This document shows positions 1 through 6,759 of a stretch of 12,077 nucleotides of DNA, in pieces. The position numbers and the translations under genes were made by a program. How positions within the stretch are numbered: position 1 is the stretch's first letter; every line of letters begins with the position of its first letter. The stretch is from Geodermatophilaceae bacterium (GTDB lineage: Bacteria > Actinomycetota > Actinomycetes > Mycobacteriales > Geodermatophilaceae): NCBI GenBank assembly GCA_013811975.1, contig JACCUF010000048.1, forward strand, positions 1 to 12,077. The letters run 5' to 3'. Under the pieces are notes generated by a model. That model saw only the letters and a list, made by a program, of their open reading frames with translations. It did no database searches and was not told the origin of the DNA.

Positions 1-1
1 C

Positions 2-490
2 CTCGTCCTGGCGCAGAAACTCGGTTCGATCAGCACCAATCTCGGTCCCAGCGCGACGCCTGCCGCTCAGGCGTTGTCTGGAGACGCTCATGTGATCGTC
101 GACTTCGGCGAGGACGAACTGACCGCAGGCCGGCCACATCCGATGATCGACCCAACGCTTCGCCTGGAACAGATCGCTCGACTGAGCAGTACGGGCAACG
201 GAAATCTGGTCCTTCTCCTCGATGTCGTTCTCGGGTACGGCGCGGAGCCCGATCCCGCTCTAGCGCTTGTCCCGGCTCTAAGGGCAGCCGCACAACAGGT
301 GTCCGATCGCGGTAAGCAGTTCACCGTGATCGTGTCCCTGTGCGGGACCGATGCAGATCCACAGAGTTGGCGAAGGCAGGCCGTGGCCCTGGCCGATGCC
401 GGCGCCCTGGTCTTTGCCTCGAACGCCCAAGCGGCCCGGCATGCGGTTGTCCTGGCCCGTGGTGCCACCGGGCGGACGGGTCCGAGGTGA
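2..490 (+). CDS. fdrA: FdrA-family protein, C-terminal part (5' end outside window)
   Basis: The frame is open from the first bases of the window to TGA at 488-490, giving about 162 residues with no genuine start; a TTG at 74 lies inside the domain and is not the start. The diagnostic stretch is GEDELTAGRPHPMIDPTLR, followed by LLLDVVLGYGAEPDPA, which matches the C-terminal succinyl-CoA-ligase-like domain of E. coli FdrA (GRPHPMIDPTLR, LLLDVVIGFGA). E. coli FdrA is about 555 residues, so roughly 70% of the gene is missing. From family knowledge, FdrA (AllF) acts in the cytoplasm with YlbE (AllG) and YlbF (AllH) as an oxamate carbamoyltransferase in anaerobic allantoin use; some homologues are annotated as acyl-CoA synthetases. 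The stop overlaps the GTG of the next gene, so the two are co-translated. Family call firm; substrate inferred. Confidence 0.88.
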   Translation, partial: LVLAQKLGSISTNLGPSATPAAQALSGDAHVIVDFGEDELTAGRPHPMIDPTLRLEQIARLSSTGNGNLVLLLDVVLGYGAEPDPALALVPALRAAAQQVSDRGKQFTVIVSLCGTDADPQSWRRQAVALADAGALVFASNAQAARHAVVLARGATGRTGPR

Positions 491-1899
491 CCCCTCCGCT
501 CGGGGCCCTACTGGCTACACCGCTTTCGGTGGTCACCGCTGGAGTGGATCTGTTCCCGGAGGCGCTGCGCGCCCAGGGAGTAACCGTGCAGCCGGTCGAC
601 TGGCGGCCACCGGCATTCGGAGATCCGCAGGACCTGGCGGCGGTGGCCGCCGACCCTCGTCGCTTTCCGGCCAACCGGGTCGCCACGGAGCGAATTCTGG
701 CGGCCGGAGCCGAACTGGTGAACGTACGTCCGGCCGCCGATGCGCTCGAACTGGACCGCGATCTCTTCCTGCACGCCGGCCCACCGATCGAGTTCGGGAA
801 CGCATCTGGACCACTGCGGGGTGCCCTGATCGGCGCCGCACTGTTCGAAGGTCTCGCGGCCGACCCCGCCGAGGCTGTCGCGATGCTGGACTCCGGTCAG
901 ATCCGGCTGGAGCCCTGCCACCATCATCGGGCGGTTGGACCGATGGCCGGGGTCACCACAGCGTCCATGTGGGTGTCGGAACTGCGTGATCCGATCAACG
1001 GCGGCAGGGCGTACTGCTCACTGAACGAAGGCCTGGGCAAGGTCCTGCGCTATGGCGCGTACTCCGCTGAGGTCATCGACCGGCTGCACTGGATGGGAGA
1101 GGTTCTCGGGCCGGTGCTTGCCGCGGCTGTGGCCAAGTCGGGTCCGGTCGACATCAAGTCGATCCTGGCGCAGATGTTGCAGATGGGCGACGAGGGGCAC
1201 AACCGCAACCGCGCCGGATCGCTGATGTTCCTGCGCGACTTGGCGCCGGGCATCGCGGGGTCGGACGCGCCGGCCGGCCAAGTGGCCGACGTGCTGGCAT
1301 TCATCGGTGGAAACGAACACTTCTTCCTCAACTACGGCATGCCTGCGGCCAAGCTGGCATTGGATGCTGCGCGGGACATCCCGGCGTCGACGGTGGTCGT
1401 AGCCATGGCCCGTAACGGCACCGACTTCGGCATCCAGACCTCGGGCACCGGCGACGCCTGGTTCACCGGCCCGGCTCAGACGCCGGACGGACTCTTCCTC
1501 GGTGGGTACGGACCCGACGACGCCAACCCCGATATCGGTGACTCGGCTATCATGGAAACCCTTGGTGTCGGCGGCTTTTCGATGGCCGCGGCCCCCGCGA
1601 TCGTACGCTTCGTCGGAGGCACCGTCCCGGATGCGCTGGCCACCACGCGGCGGATGTATGGCATCACGGTCACCGAGAACCCGGCCTATGCCATTCCGGT
1701 GCTGGAGTTTCGCGGGGCTCCGACGGGGATCGACGTCCTGAGTGTCGCCCGGACCGGGATCCTGCCGCAGATCAACACCGGCATGGCCGGTCGGGTCGCT
1801 GGGACCGGCCAAGTCGGCGCAGGCCTGGTCAAGCCTCCGCAGGAGTGCTTCGAGAAGGCGCTCGCGGCCCTGGCTGATCGGAGCCGACTGCACCGGTAG
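487..1899 (+). CDS. ylbE: DUF1116 protein, YlbE/AllG-like, partner of FdrA
   Basis: This 470-residue protein matches the DUF1116 (YlbE/YahG) family along its length. Recognisable blocks are VDLFPEALRAQG (19-30), PPIEFGNASGP (99-109), LEPCHHHRAVGPMAGVTTAS (141-160), the 173-190 block containing YCSLNEGLGKVLRYG, GDEGHNRNRAGS (234-245), IGGNEHFFLNYGM (273-285) and MARNGTDFGIQ (307-317). The frame is open from 340, but that extension lies inside the FdrA gene. I chose GTG 487 because it makes a GTGA overlap with the fdrA stop and puts the first recognisable block near residue 19. In E. coli the homologue is a subunit of oxamate carbamoyltransferase with FdrA and YlbF. No YlbF (DUF2877) or carbamate kinase gene follows; the next gene is convergent. 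The true substrate could be another carbamoyl or acyl compound. No membrane segments seen. Confidence 0.88.
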   Translation: MTPPLGALLATPLSVVTAGVDLFPEALRAQGVTVQPVDWRPPAFGDPQDLAAVAADPRRFPANRVATERILAAGAELVNVRPAADALELDRDLFLHAGPPIEFGNASGPLRGALIGAALFEGLAADPAEAVAMLDSGQIRLEPCHHHRAVGPMAGVTTASMWVSELRDPINGGRAYCSLNEGLGKVLRYGAYSAEVIDRLHWMGEVLGPVLAAAVAKSGPVDIKSILAQMLQMGDEGHNRNRAGSLMFLRDLAPGIAGSDAPAGQVADVLAFIGGNEHFFLNYGMPAAKLALDAARDIPASTVVVAMARNGTDFGIQTSGTGDAWFTGPAQTPDGLFLGGYGPDDANPDIGDSAIMETLGVGGFSMAAAPAIVRFVGGTVPDALATTRRMYGITVTENPAYAIPVLEFRGAPTGIDVLSVARTGILPQINTGMAGRVAGTGQVGAGLVKPPQECFEKALAALADRSRLHR

Positions 1900-2041
1900 C
1901 TCGCACGCATCCGGGCGGTCAGCCCGCGACGGTCAGCACTGTGCGGAATTCGTGCAGTTCTGGAGTTCCTTCCTGCAGGTTTCTGCACATTGCTCGTGCC
2001 GGACCGCCGATCGACGTCGACGTGCCTCCGGTGGCCTTCGG

Positions 2042-2890
2042 TCAGATGCGGCAGGCGTGGATGTCGGTCACCAGGATCGCGCGCGCCCCGACCTTCCAGA
2101 GATCGTCCATGACCCGATTCGTTTCGGCCCGAACCACCATGGACCGCACCGCAACCCAGCCTTCCTTGCGCAGCGGTGACACCGTCGGCCCTTCCAGCCC
2201 TGGCGTGACCTCGCAGGCGGCCTCGAGGACCTCGACCGGGCAGTCGTAGTCCATCAGGACGTACTGCCGGGCAACCAGGACCCCCTGCATGCGGCGAATC
2301 AGCTGGGTCACGGCGGATCCGGCATCAGCGGCCTGGCGCGGCCGGATCAGGATGGCCTCGGACTCCAGCAGCGGCTCGCCGATTACTGACAGGCCGGCCG
2401 TACGCAACGTCGTGCCGGTCGAGACCACATCGGCGACCGCATCGGCGACACCGAGCCGGCAGGCGGTCTCCACAGCACCGTCCAGCCCAATCACGTCGGC
2501 CGCGATGCCGAGTTCGGCAAGATACTTCGACAACAGCCCCGGGTAGGCCGTAGCTACTCGTAAGCCCGCCAGTTCCTCGATCGAGGCCGGGCCGTCGGGC
2601 GGTGCGGCGAAGCGGAACGTCGAATGGCCGAAGTCGAGGGCGAGCAGTTCATCGGCCTCGGCCTGGGCATCCAGGAGCATGTCGCGCCCGGTGATCCCGA
2701 CGTCGACTGTGCCCGATCCGACGTAGACCGCGACATCGCGCGGGCGCAGATAGAAGAACTCGACGTCGTTGTCCGGGTCCAGGATCACGAGTTCGGAACT
2801 GGAGCCGCGCTGGCGATAACCGGACTCCCGGAGCATGAGCGAGGCGGGTTCGGCGAGCATGCCCTTGTTGGGCACCGCAACGCGCAGCAT
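2042..2890 (-). CDS. hisG: ATP phosphoribosyltransferase HisG (long form)
   Basis: First enzyme of histidine synthesis: joins ATP and PRPP to give phosphoribosyl-ATP in the cytoplasm. The 282-residue protein starts MLRVAVPNKGML and has GTVDVGITGRDML (60-72), the PRPP-binding loop DVVSTGTTLR (154-163), and a C-terminal regulatory domain from about residue 205 ending ILVTDIHACRI, as in actinobacterial enzymes. This is the long, HisZ-independent form, whose C-terminal domain binds histidine for feedback inhibition in characterised relatives. The ATG at 2890 is preceded by an AGGAGG ribosome site (2895-2900), 4 nt upstream, so hisG has its own strong initiation signal, unlike most of the overlapped genes before it. 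It is the last gene of the minus-strand operon, 64 nt after hisE, and converges on the ylbE-like gene across 142 nt in which I see no convincing terminator. Confidence 0.97.
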   Translation of the reverse strand: MLRVAVPNKGMLAEPASLMLRESGYRQRGSSSELVILDPDNDVEFFYLRPRDVAVYVGSGTVDVGITGRDMLLDAQAEADELLALDFGHSTFRFAAPPDGPASIEELAGLRVATAYPGLLSKYLAELGIAADVIGLDGAVETACRLGVADAVADVVSTGTTLRTAGLSVIGEPLLESEAILIRPRQAADAGSAVTQLIRRMQGVLVARQYVLMDYDCPVEVLEAACEVTPGLEGPTVSPLRKEGWVAVRSMVVRAETNRVMDDLWKVGARAILVTDIHACRI

Positions 2891-2954
2891 CCAACCTCCT
2901 CAAGCCGAGTAGTCGTGCGCAAACCCGAGGTTGAGCAATGAATGGGTGCCTCGG

Positions 2955-3242
2955 TCAGAGATGAGCGTAAACGTCGTCCAGATCCAGTCCGCGGGCGAGG
3001 ATCAGGACCTGGGTCCAGTACAGCAACTGGGAGATCTCCTGCGCAGCCCGCTCGGCTGACTCGTGTTCGGCTGCCATCCAGGCCTCGCCGGCTTCCTCGA
3101 GCACCTTCTTGCCGACCCCGTGGACCCCGGTGGCCAGCGCGGCCACGGTTCCAGACGCCGGATCGGCGGCAGCCACCTTGGCGCGCAGTTCAATGAAGAG
3201 CGCGTCGAAGGACTTCGGCGGCTGTGCGTCTGTCGCGGTCAT
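2955..3242 (-). CDS. hisE: Phosphoribosyl-ATP pyrophosphatase HisE
   Basis: Second step of histidine synthesis: hydrolyses phosphoribosyl-ATP to phosphoribosyl-AMP and pyrophosphate. The 95-residue protein is a complete single-domain HisE, not fused to HisI. The all-alpha MazG-like metal-binding helix is seen as GKKVLEEAGEAWMAA (44-58), followed by the second acidic helix EISQLLYWTQVLILARGL (69-86) and the typical actinobacterial tail DLDDVYAHL. The start ATG (3240-3242) overlaps the ribH stop in an ATGA junction, so translation is probably coupled to ribH. Coupling of hisE-hisG to ribH is an arrangement known in actinobacteria. Both enzymes and the riboflavin pathway draw on purine nucleotides and pentose phosphates, but no regulatory element specific to hisE is visible. 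Confidence 0.96.
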   Translation of the reverse strand: MTATDAQPPKSFDALFIELRAKVAAADPASGTVAALATGVHGVGKKVLEEAGEAWMAAEHESAERAAQEISQLLYWTQVLILARGLDLDDVYAHL

Positions 3243-3736
3243 GACGGAATCTCCTGGTTGCGCAACTGAGCTAGGGCCAGCGCGGTGTGCAGCGCCGCGG
3301 CCGTTGCCTCGGCGCCCTTGTCCTCGATACTGCCCGGAGCTCCCGACCGTTCGCGGGCCTGTTCGATGGTGTCGCAGGTGAGCACCCCGTTCCCGATCGG
3401 GGTCCGCTCGTCCAGTGCGACCCTAATCAGACCGTAGGTAACCGCGTCGCATACGTACTCGAAATGTGGTGTGCCACCCCGGATCACCACACCGAGCGCG
3501 ACGACCGCATCGTGGGTACGGGCGAGTTCTTGGACGAGCACGGGCAGTTCGATGGCACCGGCGGCCCGCAGGACCGTCGCGTCCAGGACGCCGTACTCAG
3601 CGGCACATGCCAAAGCCCGCTCCACGAGAACGTCGGTGATGTCGGCGTGCCAAGTCGTGGCCACGACGGCCAGCCGCAGCCCGGAGGCATCCGGACGCAC
3701 ATCCGGCGGTAGATCGGGCCGGCCGGCACCGCTCAT
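3239..3736 (-). CDS. ribH: 6,7-dimethyl-8-ribityllumazine synthase RibH
   Basis: Condenses 3,4-dihydroxy-2-butanone 4-phosphate with 5-amino-6-ribitylaminouracil to lumazine, the penultimate step of riboflavin synthesis. The 165-residue protein carries the family blocks LAVVATTWHADI (22-33), with the Trp-His seen in mycobacterial RibH, GAIELPVLVQELA (60-72), VVALGVVIRGGTPHFEYVC (78-96) containing the catalytic His91, GNGVLTCDTIEQA (116-128) and the phosphate-contacting EDKGAEA (138-144). A short, probably disordered Pro/Asp-rich N-terminus precedes the domain. The start ATG overlaps the ribBA stop and the stop overlaps the hisE start, both as ATGA. Family members form pentamers or 60-mers; which one this forms cannot be read from sequence. 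Confidence 0.97.
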   Translation of the reverse strand: MSGAGRPDLPPDVRPDASGLRLAVVATTWHADITDVLVERALACAAEYGVLDATVLRAAGAIELPVLVQELARTHDAVVALGVVIRGGTPHFEYVCDAVTYGLIRVALDERTPIGNGVLTCDTIEQARERSGAPGSIEDKGAEATAAALHTALALAQLRNQEIPS

Positions 3737-4977
3737 GTTCTCTCCTCCGATGGCGTTGGCAGCCCGTCGATGAGGTGCCCCATCCGGTCCCGTTTGGTCG
3801 TCAGGTAGTCGACGTTCTCCGGGTTGTGTGCCGTGGGCAGGCTGACCAGTCCGACGACGCTGAGCCCGTATCCCTCGAGGCCGGCGCGTTTGGCCGGGTT
3901 GTTGGACAGCAGCCGCATCGAGCGCACCCCGAGGTCGACGAGGATCTGTGCGCCGGTGCCGTAGTCGCGGGCATCGGCTGGAAGGCCGAGGGCAAGGTTG
4001 GCATCGACGGTGTCAGCGCCGGCCTCCTGGAGTTGATAGGCCTGCAGTTTGTGCAGCAGCCCGATGCCGCGCCCCTCGTGGCCGCGCATGTAGAGGACGA
4101 TGCCGCGTCCTTCGGCGGCAACCGCTTCGAGCGCGGCGTCGAGTTGTTTGCCGCAATCACAGCGCAGTGAACCGAACACGTCCCCGGTCAGGCATTCCGA
4201 GTGCACGCGCAGGAGTACCGACTCGCCGTCGCCGATCTCGCCACGGACCAGCGCGATGTGGTCGCGGTCGTCGTAGGAGGCGCGATAGCCGATGGCCTGG
4301 AACTCGCCGTACTTAGTGGGCATCCGGGCCTCGGCCACCCGCTCTACCTGCCGTTCGCTACGGCGACGATGGGCGATCACGTCGGCGATGCTGATCAGTA
4401 CCAGGCCGTGCTCGACGCAGAATGCCGCCAGCTGCGAAAGTCGGGCCATCGAGCCGTCGTCGTTGACGATCTCGCAGACAACTCCCGCTGGGTGCAGGCC
4501 CGCGAGCCGGGCCAGGTCGACCGCAGCTTCAGTGTGCCCGGGGCGCCTCAGTACGCCGCCCTCGACCGCGCGCAGCGGGAACACATGGCCCGGCCGGGTC
4601 AGGTCGGCGGCCTCGGTCTTCGGGTGAGCCAGCGCCCGGATCGTGGCGGCGCGCTCGGCCGCCGAGATACCCGTGGTCGAATCGATTGCGTCCACCGAGA
4701 CCGTATATGCGGTCTGCTTGCGGTCCTGGTTGGTGTGGTACATCGGCGGCAGTTCCAGCCGGGCGCAGTCCTCCCCGGTCATCGGGACACAGACGACGCC
4801 GGAGGTGTAGCGGATCATGAACGCCAACAGTTCCGGTGTGGCCAGCTCCGCGGCAAAGATCAGATCGCCTTCGTTCTCGCGGTCGTGATCGTCGACCACC
4901 ACCACCGCGCGCCCGGCCGCGATCTCGGCGATGGCCTGCTCGACCGTGCCAAAGCTGATCTCTGCCTGGCTGCTCAT
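3733..4977 (-). CDS. ribBA: Bifunctional DHBP synthase / GTP cyclohydrolase II RibBA
   Basis: Supplies both riboflavin precursors. The N-terminal domain turns ribulose 5-phosphate into 3,4-dihydroxy-2-butanone 4-phosphate; the C-terminal domain opens GTP to the pyrimidine precursor. The 414 residues divide into RibB (about 8-205), with DDHDRENEGDL (29-39; many homologues have DDEDRENEGDL, so the His is a variant), YTSG (57-60) and RPGHVFPL (128-135), and RibA (about 222-403), with the zinc cysteines 262, 273 and 275 in SECLTGDVFGSLRCDCG, plus RGHEGRGIGL (298-307) and NNPAKR (359-364). The frame is open up to 5070, but the extra residues (WSAWWTRRCDHD...) are unlike the family, so I chose ATG 4977. 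This start overlaps the stop of a 20-codon ORF as ATGA and has no clear Shine-Dalgarno sequence, which implies coupled translation. Confidence 0.97.
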   Translation of the reverse strand: MSSQAEISFGTVEQAIAEIAAGRAVVVVDDHDRENEGDLIFAAELATPELLAFMIRYTSGVVCVPMTGEDCARLELPPMYHTNQDRKQTAYTVSVDAIDSTTGISAAERAATIRALAHPKTEAADLTRPGHVFPLRAVEGGVLRRPGHTEAAVDLARLAGLHPAGVVCEIVNDDGSMARLSQLAAFCVEHGLVLISIADVIAHRRRSERQVERVAEARMPTKYGEFQAIGYRASYDDRDHIALVRGEIGDGESVLLRVHSECLTGDVFGSLRCDCGKQLDAALEAVAAEGRGIVLYMRGHEGRGIGLLHKLQAYQLQEAGADTVDANLALGLPADARDYGTGAQILVDLGVRSMRLLSNNPAKRAGLEGYGLSVVGLVSLPTAHNPENVDYLTTKRDRMGHLIDGLPTPSEERT

Positions 4978-5036
4978 GGCCGGAATGCCGGATCGACCAG
5001 GCGCTCTGTCTCGCCCGCGACTTTCGTCGGGGTCAT
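4974..5036 (-). CDS. 20-residue ORF bridging ribE and ribBA, partial copy of the RibE tail
   Basis: A 21-codon frame fits exactly between ribE and ribBA. Its ATG (5034-5036) overlaps the ribE stop as ATGA, and its TGA (4974-4976) overlaps the ribBA start as ATGA. It reads MTPTKVAGET then ERLVDPAFRP; the second half repeats the last ten residues of RibE (ERLVDPALRS). At DNA level the two tails match at 26 of 34 positions, 59 bp apart. I see this directly. I infer that the stop/start junction was duplicated, leaving a mini-ORF that keeps ribosomes moving from ribE into ribBA. It could be translated only as a coupling device, could be a decaying remnant, or could make a peptide. No known family is recognised. 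Confidence 0.5.
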   Translation of the reverse strand: MTPTKVAGETERLVDPAFRP

Positions 5037-5066
5037 GATCGCAGCGCCGGGTCCACCAGGCGCTCC
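4974..5066 (-). repeat. Imperfect direct repeat of the ribE 3' end and ATGA junction
   Basis: Two copies of a roughly 34-bp stretch start at 4974 and 5033, a period of 59 bp. Each contains the codons for ERLVDPA-x-R and ends in an ATGA stop/start overlap. They match at 26 of 34 positions, with the best run (ACCAGGCGCTC on the plus strand) at the ERLV codons. Because 59 is not a multiple of three, the second copy is read in a different frame from ribE, as a 4-nt overlap requires. Confidence 0.65.
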
Positions 5067-5665
5067 ACATATTTGGCGATCACATCGACCTCGAGGTTGA
5101 CCGCGTCTCCAGGTTGCCGAAAGCCCAGGGTGGTCCGCTCCAAGGTCGTCGGGATGAGCGAGACCTCGAACCATGCGCCTTCGCGTGCTGCGTCGGCTCC
5201 CGGGAGGTCACTCAGGCCGGACACGGTCAGCGAGATTCCGTCGACGGCGATCGAGCCCTTCTGCACGACGTAGCGGGACAGATCCGGCGACAGCCCGATC
5301 CGTACGACGTCCCACCCTTCACCCGAGGTACGGGACACGATGGTGCCCACGGCATCCACGTGGCCCTGCACAATGTGCCCACCCAGGCGGGTGTTCGCCG
5401 TCACCGAGCGCTCGAGATTGACCCGATCACCGGTCGCGAGCTTGGCCAGAGCGGACCGGTTCAGCGTCTCGGCCATCACGTCGGCGATGAAGGATCCGTC
5501 TTCGGACAACTGCGCCACGGTGAGACAGACTCCATTGACGGCCACCGAGTCACCGTGGGCGAGGTCGCCTAGCACCGTGTCGGCACGGACCCCGAGCCGC
5601 GCAGCGTCCGCCAGTTCCTCGCGCAAGACGACCACGCCGAGTTCCTCGACGATCCCGGTGAACAT
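5033..5665 (-). CDS. ribE: Riboflavin synthase alpha chain RibE
   Basis: Last step of the pathway: dismutates two lumazine molecules to riboflavin and the pyrimidine precursor. The 210-residue protein shows the two internally repeated lumazine-binding barrels. The first runs from MFTGIVEELG (1-10) with VNGVCLTV (43-50). The second runs from about GGHIVQGHVDAVG (95-107) with VDGISLTV (141-148). Length and repeats match the family, which works as a trimer. The start ATG is preceded by GAGGAGT (5672-5678), 6 nt upstream, which overlaps the ribD stop codon; the ribD-ribE gap is 11 nt. The tail ends VIAKYVERLVDPALRS, and ERLVDPA-x-R recurs just downstream in the small ORF. The stop overlaps that ORF's start. 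Confidence 0.97.
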   Translation of the reverse strand: MFTGIVEELGVVVLREELADAARLGVRADTVLGDLAHGDSVAVNGVCLTVAQLSEDGSFIADVMAETLNRSALAKLATGDRVNLERSVTANTRLGGHIVQGHVDAVGTIVSRTSGEGWDVVRIGLSPDLSRYVVQKGSIAVDGISLTVSGLSDLPGADAAREGAWFEVSLIPTTLERTTLGFRQPGDAVNLEVDVIAKYVERLVDPALRS

Positions 5666-5676
5666 TTGCCTACTCC

Positions 5677-6759
5677 TCAGTGGCCGGCGGCGGCCGGCTG
5701 CGCGGGGCGAGCCGCGCGCAGCACCGCCGTGACCCGCACGTCCGTTCCGATCAACGTGACATCTTCCATGTCTAGACGAAGCGCCTGCCCGATGTCGGGG
5801 ATTTCCAGGTCACCCACCACAGTAGGTCCAGCACCCAACAACGCCGGCGCGAGATATCCCACAACCCGGTCGACGCAGTCGGCGCGCAGGAACGCCGCGG
5901 CCAGGGTGGGTCCCCCTTCGAGCAGCACGGCCCGTGCGCCCATGTCGTACAAAGCGCTCAGGCCTGCCCGGAGGTCGCCGTCCCACACCGTCGTCGGTGC
6001 GCACGTGTCGCGCACCAGCGCATTGGCCGGGACCCGCCCCCGGCGGTCGAAGACGAACCGGGTCGGTTGTCGCAGCGCCAGTTTCCCGGCCTCGTCGCGA
6101 ACCGTCAGCTGTGGGTCGTCGGTGAGCACCGTTCCGGATCCGACCAGGACTGCATCGAGTCCGGCGCGCAGCCGGTGCACGTCGGCGCGGGCTGGCTCCG
6201 AGGTGATCCAGCGACTGCTCCCGTCGGCGGCCGCCACGCGTCCATCGAGGGTGCAGGCGTACTTCCACGTCACATGCGGGCGGCCGAACTCGGTGGCAGC
6301 CAGCCATCGCCCGACCGCCGACCGGCGAATCTCGTCGGGCAGTTGGTCCTCGACGACGTCGATCCCTCTGGAGCGCAGCGCGGCTGCCCCACCCGCAGCG
6401 ATCGGATTGGGATCGGCGGCGCCGAAGACGACCCGGGTGATCCCCGCCGCCGCAATGACGTCGGTACACGGGCCGGTCCGTCCGTGATGAGCGCAGGGTT
6501 CCAGGCTCGAGACCAGGGTGCCGCCCACGGCTGAGGTCCCGGACTGGATCAATGCCACGACTTCGGCGTGCGGGCCGCCGGGTGGCTGGGTGGCACCTCC
6601 GCCGACAACGCGACCAGATGCATCCAGGACTACCGCACCGACCGGCGGATTCGGGCTGGTCAACCCGGCGGCGGCATCACCGATGGACAAGCACTGGCGC
6701 AAGGCTTCCAATTCGGCGTCGTCTGCCTCCGCCCTGCCCGGGTCGGCTGGGTGGCTCAC
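5677..6759 (-). CDS. ribD: Bifunctional pyrimidine deaminase/reductase RibD
   Basis: Deaminates and then NADPH-reduces the product of GTP cyclohydrolase II in riboflavin synthesis. The 360-residue protein has the CMP/dCMP-deaminase-like domain first, with zinc ligand His64 and catalytic Glu66 in GGPHAEVVAL, and Cys89 and Cys98 in EPCAHHGRTGPCTD. The reductase domain begins near residue 160 with VTWKYACTLDGRVA (163-176), LVGSGTVLTDDPQLTVR (205-221) and LLEGGPTLAAAFL (279-291). All expected zinc residues are present. The start is GTG (6757-6759), forming a GTGA overlap with the rpe stop, so ribD is likely translated by coupling to rpe. That overlap leaves no room for an FMN riboswitch in front of ribD. 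The Ala/Pro-rich C-terminus (RAARPAQPAAAGH) is probably disordered. Confidence 0.97.
   Translation of the reverse strand: MSHPADPGRAEADDAELEALRQCLSIGDAAAGLTSPNPPVGAVVLDASGRVVGGGATQPPGGPHAEVVALIQSGTSAVGGTLVSSLEPCAHHGRTGPCTDVIAAAGITRVVFGAADPNPIAAGGAAALRSRGIDVVEDQLPDEIRRSAVGRWLAATEFGRPHVTWKYACTLDGRVAAADGSSRWITSEPARADVHRLRAGLDAVLVGSGTVLTDDPQLTVRDEAGKLALRQPTRFVFDRRGRVPANALVRDTCAPTTVWDGDLRAGLSALYDMGARAVLLEGGPTLAAAFLRADCVDRVVGYLAPALLGAGPTVVGDLEIPDIGQALRLDMEDVTLIGTDVRVTAVLRAARPAQPAAAGH

Noticed and set aside
1900..2041. Possible bidirectional terminator between the convergent ylbE-like and hisG genes (GTGCAG at 1952-1957 with CTGCAC at 1983-1988).
   Set aside because: Six pairs across a 25-nt loop with no T-run; too weak to annotate.
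2925..2954. Inverted repeat CCGAGG/CCTCGG in the hisE-hisG gap.
   Set aside because: Only six pairs with an 18-nt loop; common by chance at this GC content.
4978..5070. N-terminal extension of ribBA to 5070.
   Set aside because: The residues are unlike RibB, and ATG 4977 forms an ATGA overlap and puts the DDxDRENEGD motif at the usual distance.
4201..5100. Long open frame (299 codons) on the plus strand opposite ribBA.
   Set aside because: It is antisense to a well-conserved gene; its length is a by-product of high GC and it shows no domain or ribosome site.
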